A stretch of DNA of 64,000 nucleotides from Pseudomonas sp. G.S.17 (GTDB lineage: Bacteria > Pseudomonadota > Gammaproteobacteria > Pseudomonadales > Pseudomonadaceae). The stretch is taken from assembly GCF_038096165.1 (NCBI RefSeq), contig NZ_CP151076.1:3779501-3843500 (forward strand), in the 5' to 3' direction. Positions 56,447 to 64,000 of this stretch are shown here, in pieces (positions within the stretch are counted from its first letter, which is position 1; every line of letters starts with the position of its first letter). A program made the translations under genes and the position numbers. The notes beneath the pieces were generated by a model that did no database searches, was not told the origin of the DNA, and was given only the letters and a program-made list of their open reading frames with translations.

Positions 56447-57469
56447 TCAGCGTAATTCATTGAATACGTTGGTGGGTGGCGCGGTGGATTCACGCACCAC
56501 AATGCTCGGCGCCACGATCACCTGCTGCACGTCTCCGCCGCAAGGTTCGGTGATGCGCCGCAACAACAATTGCGCCGCAGTCTCGCCCAGTTGCCGGATC
56601 GACTGCCCCACGGTGGTCAGCGCCGGGTACACGAACTGGCTCATCTGGATATCATCGAAGCCCACCACGGACAGATCCCGTGGTACGCGAATATTGCGCT
56701 CGGCGGCAGCGCGCAGCACGCCGATACCAATCATGTCGTTACCGGCAAAGATGGCGCTGGGTGGATCGCGTTCCAGCAAAGTCACGGCAGCCTGATAACC
56801 CCCAGGGCTGGTGTAGTCGCTTTCCACCACCCAATGCCCGGCTGTTTCGATCCCGGCTTCCTGCATCGCGCGCTGATAACCGGCCAGTCGCAGCTGAGCC
56901 ACGCTGGTTTGTGCCGGCCCTCGGATACAGGCGATATGCCGGTGACCAAGGTCGAGCAAATGCCGCGTTGCCAGGTAGCCGCCCAGCTCATGATCGATAC
57001 GCACCAGGTCAGCGGCGACGCCGTCCAGCTCGCGGTCGACAATCACCAGTGGCGTACGCACACCGGCGAGGCCGCCCGCCAGCCAGGTGTCGCCGCCCAC
57101 TGAGGAGACGATCAAGCCATCGACACGCTTCTCCAGCAGGACCCGAAGGTAACCCCGCTGTTTTTCCGGGTTGTCGTCGGAGTTGCACAGGATCACGCAG
57201 AAACCATTGCGCTCGCAGTAATCCTCAATGCCCCGGGCCAGTTCGGCGAAGTACGGATTGATACCGTTGGGAATCAACAAGCCGATGGTGGACGTGGTTT
57301 TTGCCTTGAGCGAGCGGGCGACGGCGCTGGGCACGTAATCCAGCTGCGCAATCGCCGCCTCCACCTTGATCCGCACCTGCTCGCTGACCGGTCGGGTTTT
57401 GTTCAGCACATGGGAAACCGTGGTGTAGGAAATCCCTGCCAGCGCCGCTACATCCTTGATGGTTGCCAT
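56447..57469 (-). CDS. rbsR: Ribose operon repressor (LacI family)
   Basis: The 340-residue regulator has an N-terminal LacI helix-turn-helix (ATIKDVAALAGISYTTVSHV) with hinge (PSAVARSLKAKTT) and a sugar-binding domain. It lies one base after rbsC within the operon, so it is probably autoregulated through the palindrome upstream of rbsB. Confidence 0.92.
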   Translation of the reverse strand: MATIKDVAALAGISYTTVSHVLNKTRPVSEQVRIKVEAAIAQLDYVPSAVARSLKAKTTSTIGLLIPNGINPYFAELARGIEDYCERNGFCVILCNSDDNPEKQRGYLRVLLEKRVDGLIVSSVGGDTWLAGGLAGVRTPLVIVDRELDGVAADLVRIDHELGGYLATRHLLDLGHRHIACIRGPAQTSVAQLRLAGYQRAMQEAGIETAGHWVVESDYTSPGGYQAAVTLLERDPPSAIFAGNDMIGIGVLRAAAERNIRVPRDLSVVGFDDIQMSQFVYPALTTVGQSIRQLGETAAQLLLRRITEPCGGDVQQVIVAPSIVVRESTAPPTNVFNELR

Positions 57470-57470
57470 G

Positions 57471-58466
57471 TCAGATCTGCCGCCGGGCGCGGTTGCTGCG
57501 ATAAGTGTCCAGCACCACCGCGACTACGATTACCGCGCCGGTAATGATGCGTTTGGTAGGTTCAGTCGCGCCGATCTGAGCCAGGCCGGCAGCCAGCACC
57601 GAAATAATCAACACCCCGAAGAACGTACTGATCACCGAACCGCGACCACCCATGAGGCTGGTACCGCCGATCACCACCGCAGCGATGACTTGCAGCTCCA
57701 GGCCGGAACCTGCGTTGGGATCAGCCGCTTCAAGCCGGGAGATCTGGAACAACGCTGCGACCCCGGCCAACAGACCCATCAGGGAAAACACCAGAATCTT
57801 GTACGGCTTGGGATTGATCCCCGCCAGACGCACCGCCTCTTCATTGGTGCCGATGCCGATCAGATAACGGCCAAACACGGTACGCGTCAGTACGGCCTGA
57901 GCGACGAAGATCACCAACAGGGCAATGATGAACGATGGCGAAATGCCAAACGCAATGGGGTTGGACAGCCACGCGTACGAATCGCCAATGTAGGCCGTGC
58001 GCGAATTGGTCATCTGATACGCAACGCCCCGGGCCATCTCCAGCACGCCCAGCGATACGATAAAGGAAGGGATGCGCCAAGCGACCGTGATCGAGCCGGT
58101 GATCGTCCCCGCCAGCGTTGCGCAAGCCATGCCGAGCAAGGCCGCTGGAAACACACTCCAGCCCCAGCCCAATATCGCCACGCTGACCGCCGATGCAGCC
58201 AGTGCCAACACCGAACCCACCGACAAGTCGATGCCGCCGATGATCAACACAAATGTCATGCCGACCGCCAGCACCATCAGGTCCGGAATCTGGTTGGCCA
58301 GCGTGCTGAAGGTCTCATAGGACAGAAAGTGATCGCTAAGCAAGGAAAACAAGACAATCATCGCCAGCAAAGCGCCAGCCAGGCCCAGGTAGGTGCCCAG
58401 GCCGAAAAAGTTACCGCTGCGCTTGCCCGGCGACGGCAAGGCCTGGGAAGTGGTGGAGGTTTTCAT
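57471..58466 (-). CDS. rbsC: Ribose ABC transporter permease
   Basis: The 331-residue permease has about ten helices and the RbsC signatures GGIDLSVGSVLALAASAVSV and GRGSVISTFFGVLIIS. ATGA overlap with rbsA (58463-58466) couples translation. Confidence 0.95.
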   Translation of the reverse strand: MKTSTTSQALPSPGKRSGNFFGLGTYLGLAGALLAMIVLFSLLSDHFLSYETFSTLANQIPDLMVLAVGMTFVLIIGGIDLSVGSVLALAASAVSVAILGWGWSVFPAALLGMACATLAGTITGSITVAWRIPSFIVSLGVLEMARGVAYQMTNSRTAYIGDSYAWLSNPIAFGISPSFIIALLVIFVAQAVLTRTVFGRYLIGIGTNEEAVRLAGINPKPYKILVFSLMGLLAGVAALFQISRLEAADPNAGSGLELQVIAAVVIGGTSLMGGRGSVISTFFGVLIISVLAAGLAQIGATEPTKRIITGAVIVVAVVLDTYRSNRARRQI

Positions 58467-60016
58467 GAGTCGTTCCTGGGCGCGGCTTCGGTGAGCAGCG
58501 CATCACGTTTCTGGTAACCGGCAAAGGCGGCGGCAAGCAGTTCATCCTGGGTCCAGGAATCGCGCTCGAAGGTGTCGATCAAACGTCCGGCAGACAGCAC
58601 GCCGATGCGATCACAGATCAGCATCAGCTCGCGCAAATCGCTGGACACCACCACCAGCGCCCTGCCCTGTCGGGTCAATTCGCCCAGCAGTGCGTAGATA
58701 TCGAATTTGGCACCGACATCAATGCCCCGGGTCGGCTCGTCAAACAGCATGACGCTGCAATCGCGCTCCAGCCAACGGCCGATAACCACCTTTTGCTGGT
58801 TGCCGCCAGACAGCTGCGAAACCAACTGAGTCGGGCTTGAACTGCGGATTCGCATGGCGTCGATCTGGCGTTGGGCCAGGGCCATTTCGTCACGTCCGTT
58901 GACCAGCCCGCCGTGTGAGATGGCGTCCATGTTGCCCAGCGCAATGTTGGCGCTAATGGATTGCGAAAGCAGCAGTCCTTCGCCTTTGCGGTCTTCGGTA
59001 ATCAGCGCGATGCCTTGCCGGACCGCATCGACCGGGGAGCGAATGGTAACGGCCCGTGGCGGACTGCCCAGCTCAATGCTGCCGCTGTCAGCCGGATCGG
59101 CGCCGTAGATCAGGCGCAACAACTCGGTACGACCGGCGCCAATCAGCCCGGAGATACCAAAAATTTCGCCGCTGCGCACCTGGAACGAAACGTCCCGCAC
59201 CTTGCCGGCACGGCTCAGGCCATTGACCGTCAACGCGACTTCGCCAATCTTTCGTGGCCCCAGATCAATCTGTTCGCCCAGCTCGCGACCCACCATCAAG
59301 GTCACCAGCTGTTCGCTGCTGTAACTCGATATCGGCTCGACACAGACCAGCTTGCCGTCACGCAAAACCGCGATGCGTTGCGCGACTCTGGCCAGCTCTT
59401 CCAGACGATGGGAGATGTAGATGATCGACACGCCCCGCGCCTGCAAGCGAGTGATCTGCTCGAACAACATCTCGACTTCGCGGGCAGTGAGCATCGCTGT
59501 CGGCTCATCGAGGATCAGCACATGGCAGTCGCCAATCAGGTTGCGCGCGATCTCCACCATTTGCTGATGGCCGATGCCCAGCTCACTGACCAGCGTATCC
59601 GGATCAATGGCTTCGAGACCCACCTGAGCCATGGCCTTGAGTGCGTCTTCGCGCAGGCGCTTGCGATTGATCCAGCCCGCGCGGCGCGGCAGATTATCCA
59701 GAAACAGATTCTCTGCCACCGACAGGGTCGGCAGCAGATTCAGTTCCTGCATCACCATGCGGATGCCAAGTTTTTCAGCCTGGGTACGACTTTGCGGCTG
59801 ATAGGCCTGGCCCTGAAACTGCATCGTCCCGGTAGTGGCAGCCTCCAGGCCGCCGATGATTTTCGACAGCGTGCTTTTACCCGCGCCATTTTCACCGGTC
59901 AGGGCCAGCACTTCGCCGCGCATCAGCGTCAGATCAATGTCGCCCAGCACAGGCTGAGCGTAGGTTTTTCCGATGCCTGTAACGGATAGAACAGCGGCTT
60001 GAGGGGATGCCGACAT
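58463..60016 (-). CDS. rbsA: Ribose ABC transporter ATPase
   Basis: The 517-residue protein has two ABC domains. Walker A of the first is GENGAGKS and its Walker B region is HVLILDEPTAML. The second has GLIGAGRTELLRL and signature LSGGNQQKVVIGRWLERD. ATG 60016 is chosen over an ATG four codons upstream because it gives the usual start (MSASPQAAVL). Confidence 0.95.
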   Translation of the reverse strand: MSASPQAAVLSVTGIGKTYAQPVLGDIDLTLMRGEVLALTGENGAGKSTLSKIIGGLEAATTGTMQFQGQAYQPQSRTQAEKLGIRMVMQELNLLPTLSVAENLFLDNLPRRAGWINRKRLREDALKAMAQVGLEAIDPDTLVSELGIGHQQMVEIARNLIGDCHVLILDEPTAMLTAREVEMLFEQITRLQARGVSIIYISHRLEELARVAQRIAVLRDGKLVCVEPISSYSSEQLVTLMVGRELGEQIDLGPRKIGEVALTVNGLSRAGKVRDVSFQVRSGEIFGISGLIGAGRTELLRLIYGADPADSGSIELGSPPRAVTIRSPVDAVRQGIALITEDRKGEGLLLSQSISANIALGNMDAISHGGLVNGRDEMALAQRQIDAMRIRSSSPTQLVSQLSGGNQQKVVIGRWLERDCSVMLFDEPTRGIDVGAKFDIYALLGELTRQGRALVVVSSDLRELMLICDRIGVLSAGRLIDTFERDSWTQDELLAAAFAGYQKRDALLTEAAPRNDS

Positions 60017-60069
60017 AAAGCTCTCCATGCACCTGCCCTGGTCGGGCAGATGCAGTTGTTCGGCAAGGA

Positions 60070-61026
60070 TTACGGCTTGGTGACCAGTTCAACCGGCGTC
60101 TCGATCACGCCATTGGCGCTGTCGACTTTCTCACCCTTGATCATCTTCAAAGCCGTCTGGATGCCGAAGATAGCCTGTTTGGCGGCAAACTGATCGGCAG
60201 TCGCCAGTACGCGACCATCCTTGAGCATGGGCTTGATGGCGTTGATATTGTCATAGCCCACCACCTGGACCTTGCCTGCCTTGCCAGCGGCACGAACCGC
60301 TGCAACAACGCCCAGCGCCATGCTGTCGTTACCTGCCAGCAACGCTTTCAAATTCGGGTATTCAGTGAGCATCGCTGCGGCGATCTTGTTGCCCCCGCCG
60401 ATTTCCCAGTTGCCGGACTGCGTGGAAACCACCTTCATCTGCGCAGCTTCCATCGCATCCTTGAAGCCTGCTGTGCGCTGCTGGGCGTTAGTGGTGGTCG
60501 ACACACCTTCGATAATGCCGACCTCATCGCCAGCGGTCAGCTGTTTGGCCAGGTACTCGCCCACCAGACGTGAGCCCTTGCGGTTGTCTGGACCGACAAA
60601 CGGCACCGTGATGCCTTTGCTTTTCAGCACGTCCGGGTCGAGCTGGTTATCGATGTTGACGACCGTGATCCCGGCGTCCTGCGCCTTCTTGATCACCGCG
60701 ACCAGCGCTTTGGAATCGGCCGGAGCAATGACCAGCGCATTGACCTTGGAACTGATCATCTGCTCGACAATACGGATCTGACTGGCAGTGTCCGACTCAT
60801 CCTTGATGCCGTTGGAAATCAGGTCGAAATCACCGGAGTGCTCTTTCTGATAAGCCTTGGCGCCATCTTCCATGGTCAGGAAGAATTCGTTGGCGAGGGA
60901 TTTCATTACCAGCGCGACTTTTGGTTTATCAGCGGCCTGGGCAATTTGAGCAGTGAGGGGCATGACAGCGGTGACGGCGGTCAGCATTGCAACAGCGAGG
61001 AGACGTCCAGCAAAGGGCAGCTTCAT
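60070..61026 (-). CDS. rbsB: Periplasmic ribose-binding protein
   Basis: The 318-residue precursor has a signal peptide ending near AQIAQAADKPK and the sugar-binding fold (ALVMKSLANEFFLTMEDGAK; LVIAPADSKALV; VGPDNRKGSRLVGEYLA). It leads the operon rbsBACRKD plus nucleoside hydrolase. GGAG precedes the ATG by seven bases, with an A-rich stretch further up. Confidence 0.95.
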   Translation of the reverse strand: MKLPFAGRLLAVAMLTAVTAVMPLTAQIAQAADKPKVALVMKSLANEFFLTMEDGAKAYQKEHSGDFDLISNGIKDESDTASQIRIVEQMISSKVNALVIAPADSKALVAVIKKAQDAGITVVNIDNQLDPDVLKSKGITVPFVGPDNRKGSRLVGEYLAKQLTAGDEVGIIEGVSTTTNAQQRTAGFKDAMEAAQMKVVSTQSGNWEIGGGNKIAAAMLTEYPNLKALLAGNDSMALGVVAAVRAAGKAGKVQVVGYDNINAIKPMLKDGRVLATADQFAAKQAIFGIQTALKMIKGEKVDSANGVIETPVELVTKP

Positions 61027-61090
61027 GGGTTCACTCCGATCTTATGATTATTGTGTCGGGCAAGGTTACGAAGTAATGGGTGCATCACTG

Positions 61091-61104
61091 CGCAAACGTT
61101 TGCG
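61091..61104 (-). promoter_or_regulatory. Probable RbsR operator
   Basis: CGCAAACGTTTGCG is a perfect LacI-family palindrome with the central CG. It lies 65 bases before the rbsB ATG. Confidence 0.8.
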
Positions 61105-61202
61105 AGAAACGAACTATGAGAACCGGCCTAAATTTTGTCAACCCTGAAAACGGCCGCTCATACCGCAGCGGCCGGGGAATGCAGAAGAACGGTGCAGCGG
61201 TT

Positions 61203-61643
61203 TTATGCGGTAGTGCTGATGCCGCCAGACTTGGACATTTCCTTTACCAGCTGAGCAGAAACCTGCTGGATAGCACCGGTGATGGAAGATACCTGGCTCT
61301 GAAAGCCCATCACGACGGTGGTCTTGGCTTCAGGTGTCGGATAGCTGGCGTTCTCGGCGGCCTGCATTTGCTGCTGGACTTTCTCCAGTTGCTGCTGCAA
61401 CTCAGCCAGACGCTTGAGCAGATTGGCGGTCGCTACGCTGACGCCCCCCGAGCCGCTGCTGCCGGAGGCACCAATTTCGTTCATGTCGACGTTGACATCG
61501 CCCTTTTCATCGCCCTCTTTATCATCGGCAGCAGCTTGAGTAGCCGTCTGCGCGATGAGGGTTTGGGAGGCTGTAGTGGCTGCCGCGGCGGTCTGACCAT
61601 TGATCAACAGAGAAGACGCTGGAAATCCGATCGAGAGTGACAT
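61203..61643 (-). CDS. Coiled-coil hypothetical protein (FlxA-like)
   Basis: The 146-residue protein has an Ala/Thr-rich N-terminus, a Gly/Ser linker and a coiled coil (LLKRLAELQQQLEKVQQQMQ), then TTVVMGFQSQVSSITGAIQQ. The pattern resembles FlxA-like proteins. There is no signal peptide. The function is unknown. Confidence 0.65.
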   Translation of the reverse strand: MSLSIGFPASSLLINGQTAAAATTASQTLIAQTATQAAADDKEGDEKGDVNVDMNEIGASGSSGSGGVSVATANLLKRLAELQQQLEKVQQQMQAAENASYPTPEAKTTVVMGFQSQVSSITGAIQQVSAQLVKEMSKSGGISTTA

Positions 61644-61767
61644 GTTGATTCCTGGTGGGTGAGTACTGCCAGCTACATCGGCCGCAACTTCAAAGTCTTT
61701 ACCCCACCAGGACTCGATAGAACCAATCGCGTGTCGGGTCCTGATTCAACCCGTCACGCGCGACTCC

Positions 61768-61992
61768 TCAATCCTCCGGCTTGACCGTGGCGACTTCATC
61801 GGCGCGCACCTTGATCATCTTTCCAGAGATGTCCTCGAACTCATAAAAACCATCCTTGGTCTTGGTCTTCGGCGCGTCCTTGGTGATGTATTGAGTGCCA
61901 TTCTGCAACGTGACGACTGTCGGCGAAGAACAACCGGTCAGCACGAAGCAGCCGGCTATTACCGCAGGCAAAACCCAATGTCTGATATTCAT
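61768..61992 (-). CDS. YgdI/YgdR family lipoprotein (DUF903)
   Basis: The 74-residue precursor has a lipobox (FVLTGC) and the short SH3-like DUF903 domain (VVTLQNGTQYITKDAPKTKT; YEFEDISGKMIKVRADEV). It is exported and lipid-anchored; the role is unknown. Ribosome site GGAGGG lies upstream. Confidence 0.87.
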   Translation of the reverse strand: MNIRHWVLPAVIAGCFVLTGCSSPTVVTLQNGTQYITKDAPKTKTKDGFYEFEDISGKMIKVRADEVATVKPED

Positions 61993-62168
61993 GTTCCCTC
62001 CTTGATTCGTTTGCGACCAGGCGAGGCAAACCTGCCTGCTGAACTAATCAGATTAATCCAACGGGCATTGGTTCGAATCTGCGGGTAATCCATGGGAAAT
62101 ATCGCCAGGTCAGCACCATCACCCGCTTGATCCTACAAGAGAGTTGCGAAACAGCGCGCACTGAAATA

Positions 62169-62184
62169 CTGTATGCACGTACAG
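62169..62184 (+). promoter_or_regulatory. LexA (SOS) box
   Basis: CTGTATGCACGTACAG is a perfect 16-bp palindrome of the form CTGT-N8-ACAG, 19 bases before the GTG of the DUF1654 gene. Confidence 0.75.
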
Positions 62185-62202
62185 CAAATCAGGAATTCTA
62201 TT

Positions 62203-62454
62203 GTGGCAAAACAATCTTCAGCAACTCCGGCGACTCCCAGCTCCTACGAACGCCTTGGTGTTCGGGTGCAGAAAATAATCAATTCGCCTACCGCCCAAAA
62301 AGCCAAGGCCGCCCTGGTGTTTCGTCTGCCGGATGAAGTCGAGGACGAGTGGAATCAGATGCTCGAAGAAATCGCCGAGAACGACAACGTGACCTTCGCC
62401 TGGCGGGACGACGGCGGCGTGCAGATATTCTGGACCGTGCCGAAGGAAGACTGA
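62203..62454 (+). CDS. DUF1654 protein
   Basis: The 83-residue protein (SYERLGVRVQKIINSPTAQK; VEDEWNQMLEEIAENDNVTF) has the DUF1654 pattern common in Pseudomonas. It starts at GTG 62203, directly downstream of a LexA box. The family is often SOS-linked. It is cotranscribed with endA (four-base gap). The function is unknown. Confidence 0.8.
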   Translation: MAKQSSATPATPSSYERLGVRVQKIINSPTAQKAKAALVFRLPDEVEDEWNQMLEEIAENDNVTFAWRDDGGVQIFWTVPKED

Positions 62455-62458
62455 CGGC

Positions 62459-63160
62459 ATGAGGGTTCGACTGTTTACTCTGCTGTGTACCACCCTGCTT
62501 CTCACTGCTCCCGTCAACACTTACGCCGATGCGCCCCACACGTTCAGCCAGGCCAAGAAGATCGCCTGGGGGCTTTATGCGCCCCAGTCGACCGAGTTCT
62601 ATTGCGGCTGCAAATACAGCGGCAACACAGTGGATATTGCCGGCTGCGGTTACGTCCCGCGCAAGAACGCCACGCGCGCCAAGCGCATCGAGTGGGAACA
62701 CATTGTCCCGGCGTGGCAGATCGGGCACTTGCGTCAATGCTGGCAAAATGGCGGACGCAAGAACTGCACGAAAAACGATGATATCTACCAGCAAGCCGAA
62801 GCCGACCTGCACAATCTGGTGCCCAGCATCGGCGAGGTAAACGGTGACCGGAATAACTTCAGCTTCGGCTGGTTGCCGGTCAAAACCGGGCAGTACGGCT
62901 CCTGCCTGACGCAAGTGGATTTCAAGGCGAAGAAAGTCATGCCACGCCCGTCGATACGCGGAATGATCGCCCGGACTTACTTCTACATGAGCAAGCAGTA
63001 CAACCTGCGCCTCTCGCGTCAGGACCAGCAGCTTTATCAGGCCTGGAACAAGACCTACCCGGTCGAGGGCTGGGAGCAGCAGCGCAACCAGCGCGTCGCC
63101 TGCGTCATGGGCCACGGCAATGAGTTCGTCGGCGCCGTGGATCTCAAGCGCTGCGGCTGA
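62459..63160 (+). CDS. endA: Endonuclease I (EndA), periplasmic
   Basis: The 233-residue precursor has a signal peptide (LFTLLCTTLLLTAPVNTYA). The nuclease core contains the beta-beta-alpha metal motif (RIEWEHIVPAWQ; DLHNLVPSIGEVNGDRNNF). Paired Cys (YCGCKYSG, AGCGY, CTKN) would form disulfides outside the cytoplasm. It degrades double-stranded DNA. With DUF1654 it appears SOS-regulated. Confidence 0.93.
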   Translation: MRVRLFTLLCTTLLLTAPVNTYADAPHTFSQAKKIAWGLYAPQSTEFYCGCKYSGNTVDIAGCGYVPRKNATRAKRIEWEHIVPAWQIGHLRQCWQNGGRKNCTKNDDIYQQAEADLHNLVPSIGEVNGDRNNFSFGWLPVKTGQYGSCLTQVDFKAKKVMPRPSIRGMIARTYFYMSKQYNLRLSRQDQQLYQAWNKTYPVEGWEQQRNQRVACVMGHGNEFVGAVDLKRCG

Positions 63161-63192
63161 ACCTTGCATGAACCTGCGCTGAAAAACACAAA

Positions 63193-63222
63193 AGGGCCCG
63201 ACGCTGTGCAGCGTCGGGCCCT
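63193..63222. terminator. Bidirectional terminator after endA
   Basis: Stem AGGGCCCGACGCTG / CAGCGTCGGGCCCT with a two-base loop centre is flanked by A and T-rich ends. It separates endA from the convergent gene at 63245. Confidence 0.85.
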
Positions 63223-63244
63223 CTTGCTTGTGCAGGAACGCCGG

Positions 63245-63433
63245 TCAGGCGTTGTCTGCGGCATCCTCTTCCGACTGGATACGCGACGCCCGTTGGATCA
63301 TTAACTGGGACGCATAGTCAGCGGCCAATTGCGCCGCATCGGCGGGCTCGATAGCACCACGAGTGATCAGCCCGGTCAGCGCCGAAGCGGCAAACATATC
63401 CCAGATATCCTGTTCATCATCCAGCAATGACAT
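63245..63433 (-). CDS. Small conserved hypothetical protein
   Basis: The 62-residue acidic protein (MSLLDDEQDIWDMFAASALT; ADYASQLMIQRASRI) has helical character and no known motif. It is convergent with endA. Similar small proteins occur in pseudomonads; the function is unknown. Confidence 0.65.
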   Translation of the reverse strand: MSLLDDEQDIWDMFAASALTGLITRGAIEPADAAQLAADYASQLMIQRASRIQSEEDAADNA

Positions 63434-63830
63434 GTGTAGGCCCTCGTTTGATTTTGAAGCGGCACTGTATCACTCGAGGCCACGCAGATCTTCGGCCAAC
63501 CCAAACGGATAGACGCTGAAACGCTTAAGTTAATTTCTTCCATCCAAGCGTATCGAAGGCAAAACTGGCCTGTGGCCGCTGATCGGAGCAAGGCTCAAAT
63601 CAATACAAATCAGTGTAATTTTTCCTCCTGGGATTTTAAAAACGAACTACGTTTGGAGACCTGACCCGCAGTACGATTCATGGCCGCTTGGAGTTTTTTG
63701 CACGCCTGTATCGATCTTGAAATGAAATGGTCACATCCAGAGGGCAATGGCAGCTCACTGTGGCAAGTACAACGGAAGTACCCATTTTTTTAAGATTATG
63801 TAGCCCTTACCTCCACAGGCGGAAACGTTG
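63434..63830. other. Intergenic stretch without an evident gene
   Basis: About 400 bases of mixed composition with several T-runs (for example near 63786). No coding frame with a ribosome site, no tRNA and no clear hairpin terminator were seen. It presumably holds the promoters of the two flanking genes. Confidence 0.5.
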
Positions 63831-64000
63831 ATGACTGACCAAACGGATTTCGAGATTCATTACCAGTTTCGCGGCGAGCCGCGCCACTTCAACCATCAGG
63901 CATGGCATTTGTGCGAGAGCGATGCCTTGCATTTCGCAACCCTGCACGCCGGCGTCTGGAGCGTCAGCGAGAACATCGCCGCAGGCCCGATCAGGCTCGC
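63831..64000 (+). CDS. DUF6555-like hypothetical protein (partial, runs off the window)
   Basis: ATG 63831 opens a frame (MTDQTDFEIHYQFRGEPRHF; DALHFATLHAGVWSV) that continues past the right edge. The FEIHYQFRGEPR start and the ALHFATLHAGV segment recall the short DUF6555 proteins of pseudomonads (from memory). GGAAACG lies upstream. Confidence 0.55.
   Translation, partial: MTDQTDFEIHYQFRGEPRHFNHQAWHLCESDALHFATLHAGVWSVSENIAAGPIRL

Overview
The window is chromosomal DNA of a Pseudomonas, most likely of the P. fluorescens group. This rests on GC-rich coding sequence, REP/REPIN repeats of the fluorescens type, and gene orders matching pseudomonads: narXL-narK1K2-narGHJI-ppi-moaA, moaB-moeA-ubiUVT, norCBD with norEF-nirQ and dnr, thrS-infC-rpmI-rplT-pheST-ihfA, and an rbs operon. 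No genome-level identification was possible from the sequence alone.

Positions 1-39.6 kb form a nearly continuous anaerobic-metabolism region. It begins with the end of an unknown gene and a membrane polyferredoxin, followed by a disrupted chemotaxis receptor. Next is a class III ribonucleotide reductase (nrdD-nrdG) whose glycyl-radical segment is encoded by a separate 55-codon gene. After a REPIN come the respiratory nitrate reductase operon (narK1-narK2-narGHJI-PPIase-moaA) and the divergent narXL sensor/regulator. A Crp/Fnr regulator, molybdopterin genes (moaB, moeA), the O2-independent ubiquinone genes ubiUVT and pdxH follow. The region then has nnrS, dnr, dnrP and the nitric oxide reductase set norCBD and norEF-nirQ. 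It ends with two HemN-type genes and a CopD-like membrane protein. No nitrite reductase gene is present in the window.

The genes are tied together by regulation. I read nine FNR/Anr/Dnr-type sites (TTGAY-N4-RTCAA-like) upstream of nrdD, narK1, ubiU, pdxH, nnrS, norC, nirQ, the HemN paralogue and a CopD-like gene. NarL-type 7-2-7 palindromes lie between narK1 and narX, before the second Crp/Fnr gene and before moaB. Nitrate reduction (Nar), NO removal (Nor, NnrS), heme and ubiquinone made without O2, molybdenum cofactor and anaerobic dNTP synthesis thus look like one oxygen- and nitrate-controlled programme.

Positions 39.6-44.1 kb are accessory: a MarR-GNAT fusion, a LysR regulator, a truncated nucleoside permease, a DUF2986 gene, and a truncated, frameshifted LTA-synthase-like sulfatase that ends beside a tRNA-Pro gene. 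Positions 44.1-51.6 kb are the conserved translation operon thrS-infC-rpmI-rplT-pheS-pheT-ihfA-merR. Positions 51.9-64 kb hold small exported proteins, a cold-shock gene, an I78 inhibitor lipoprotein, the ribose operon (rbsBACRKD plus a nucleoside hydrolase) with its operator, a LexA-boxed DUF1654-endA pair, and small conserved hypotheticals.

The most unusual observation is the 364-residue HemN paralogue at 37852-38946. It keeps the HemN fold motifs, but Ser stands at each of the three radical-SAM cluster Cys positions (S-x3-S-x2-S), and it lies under an Anr-type box directly upstream of normal hemN.
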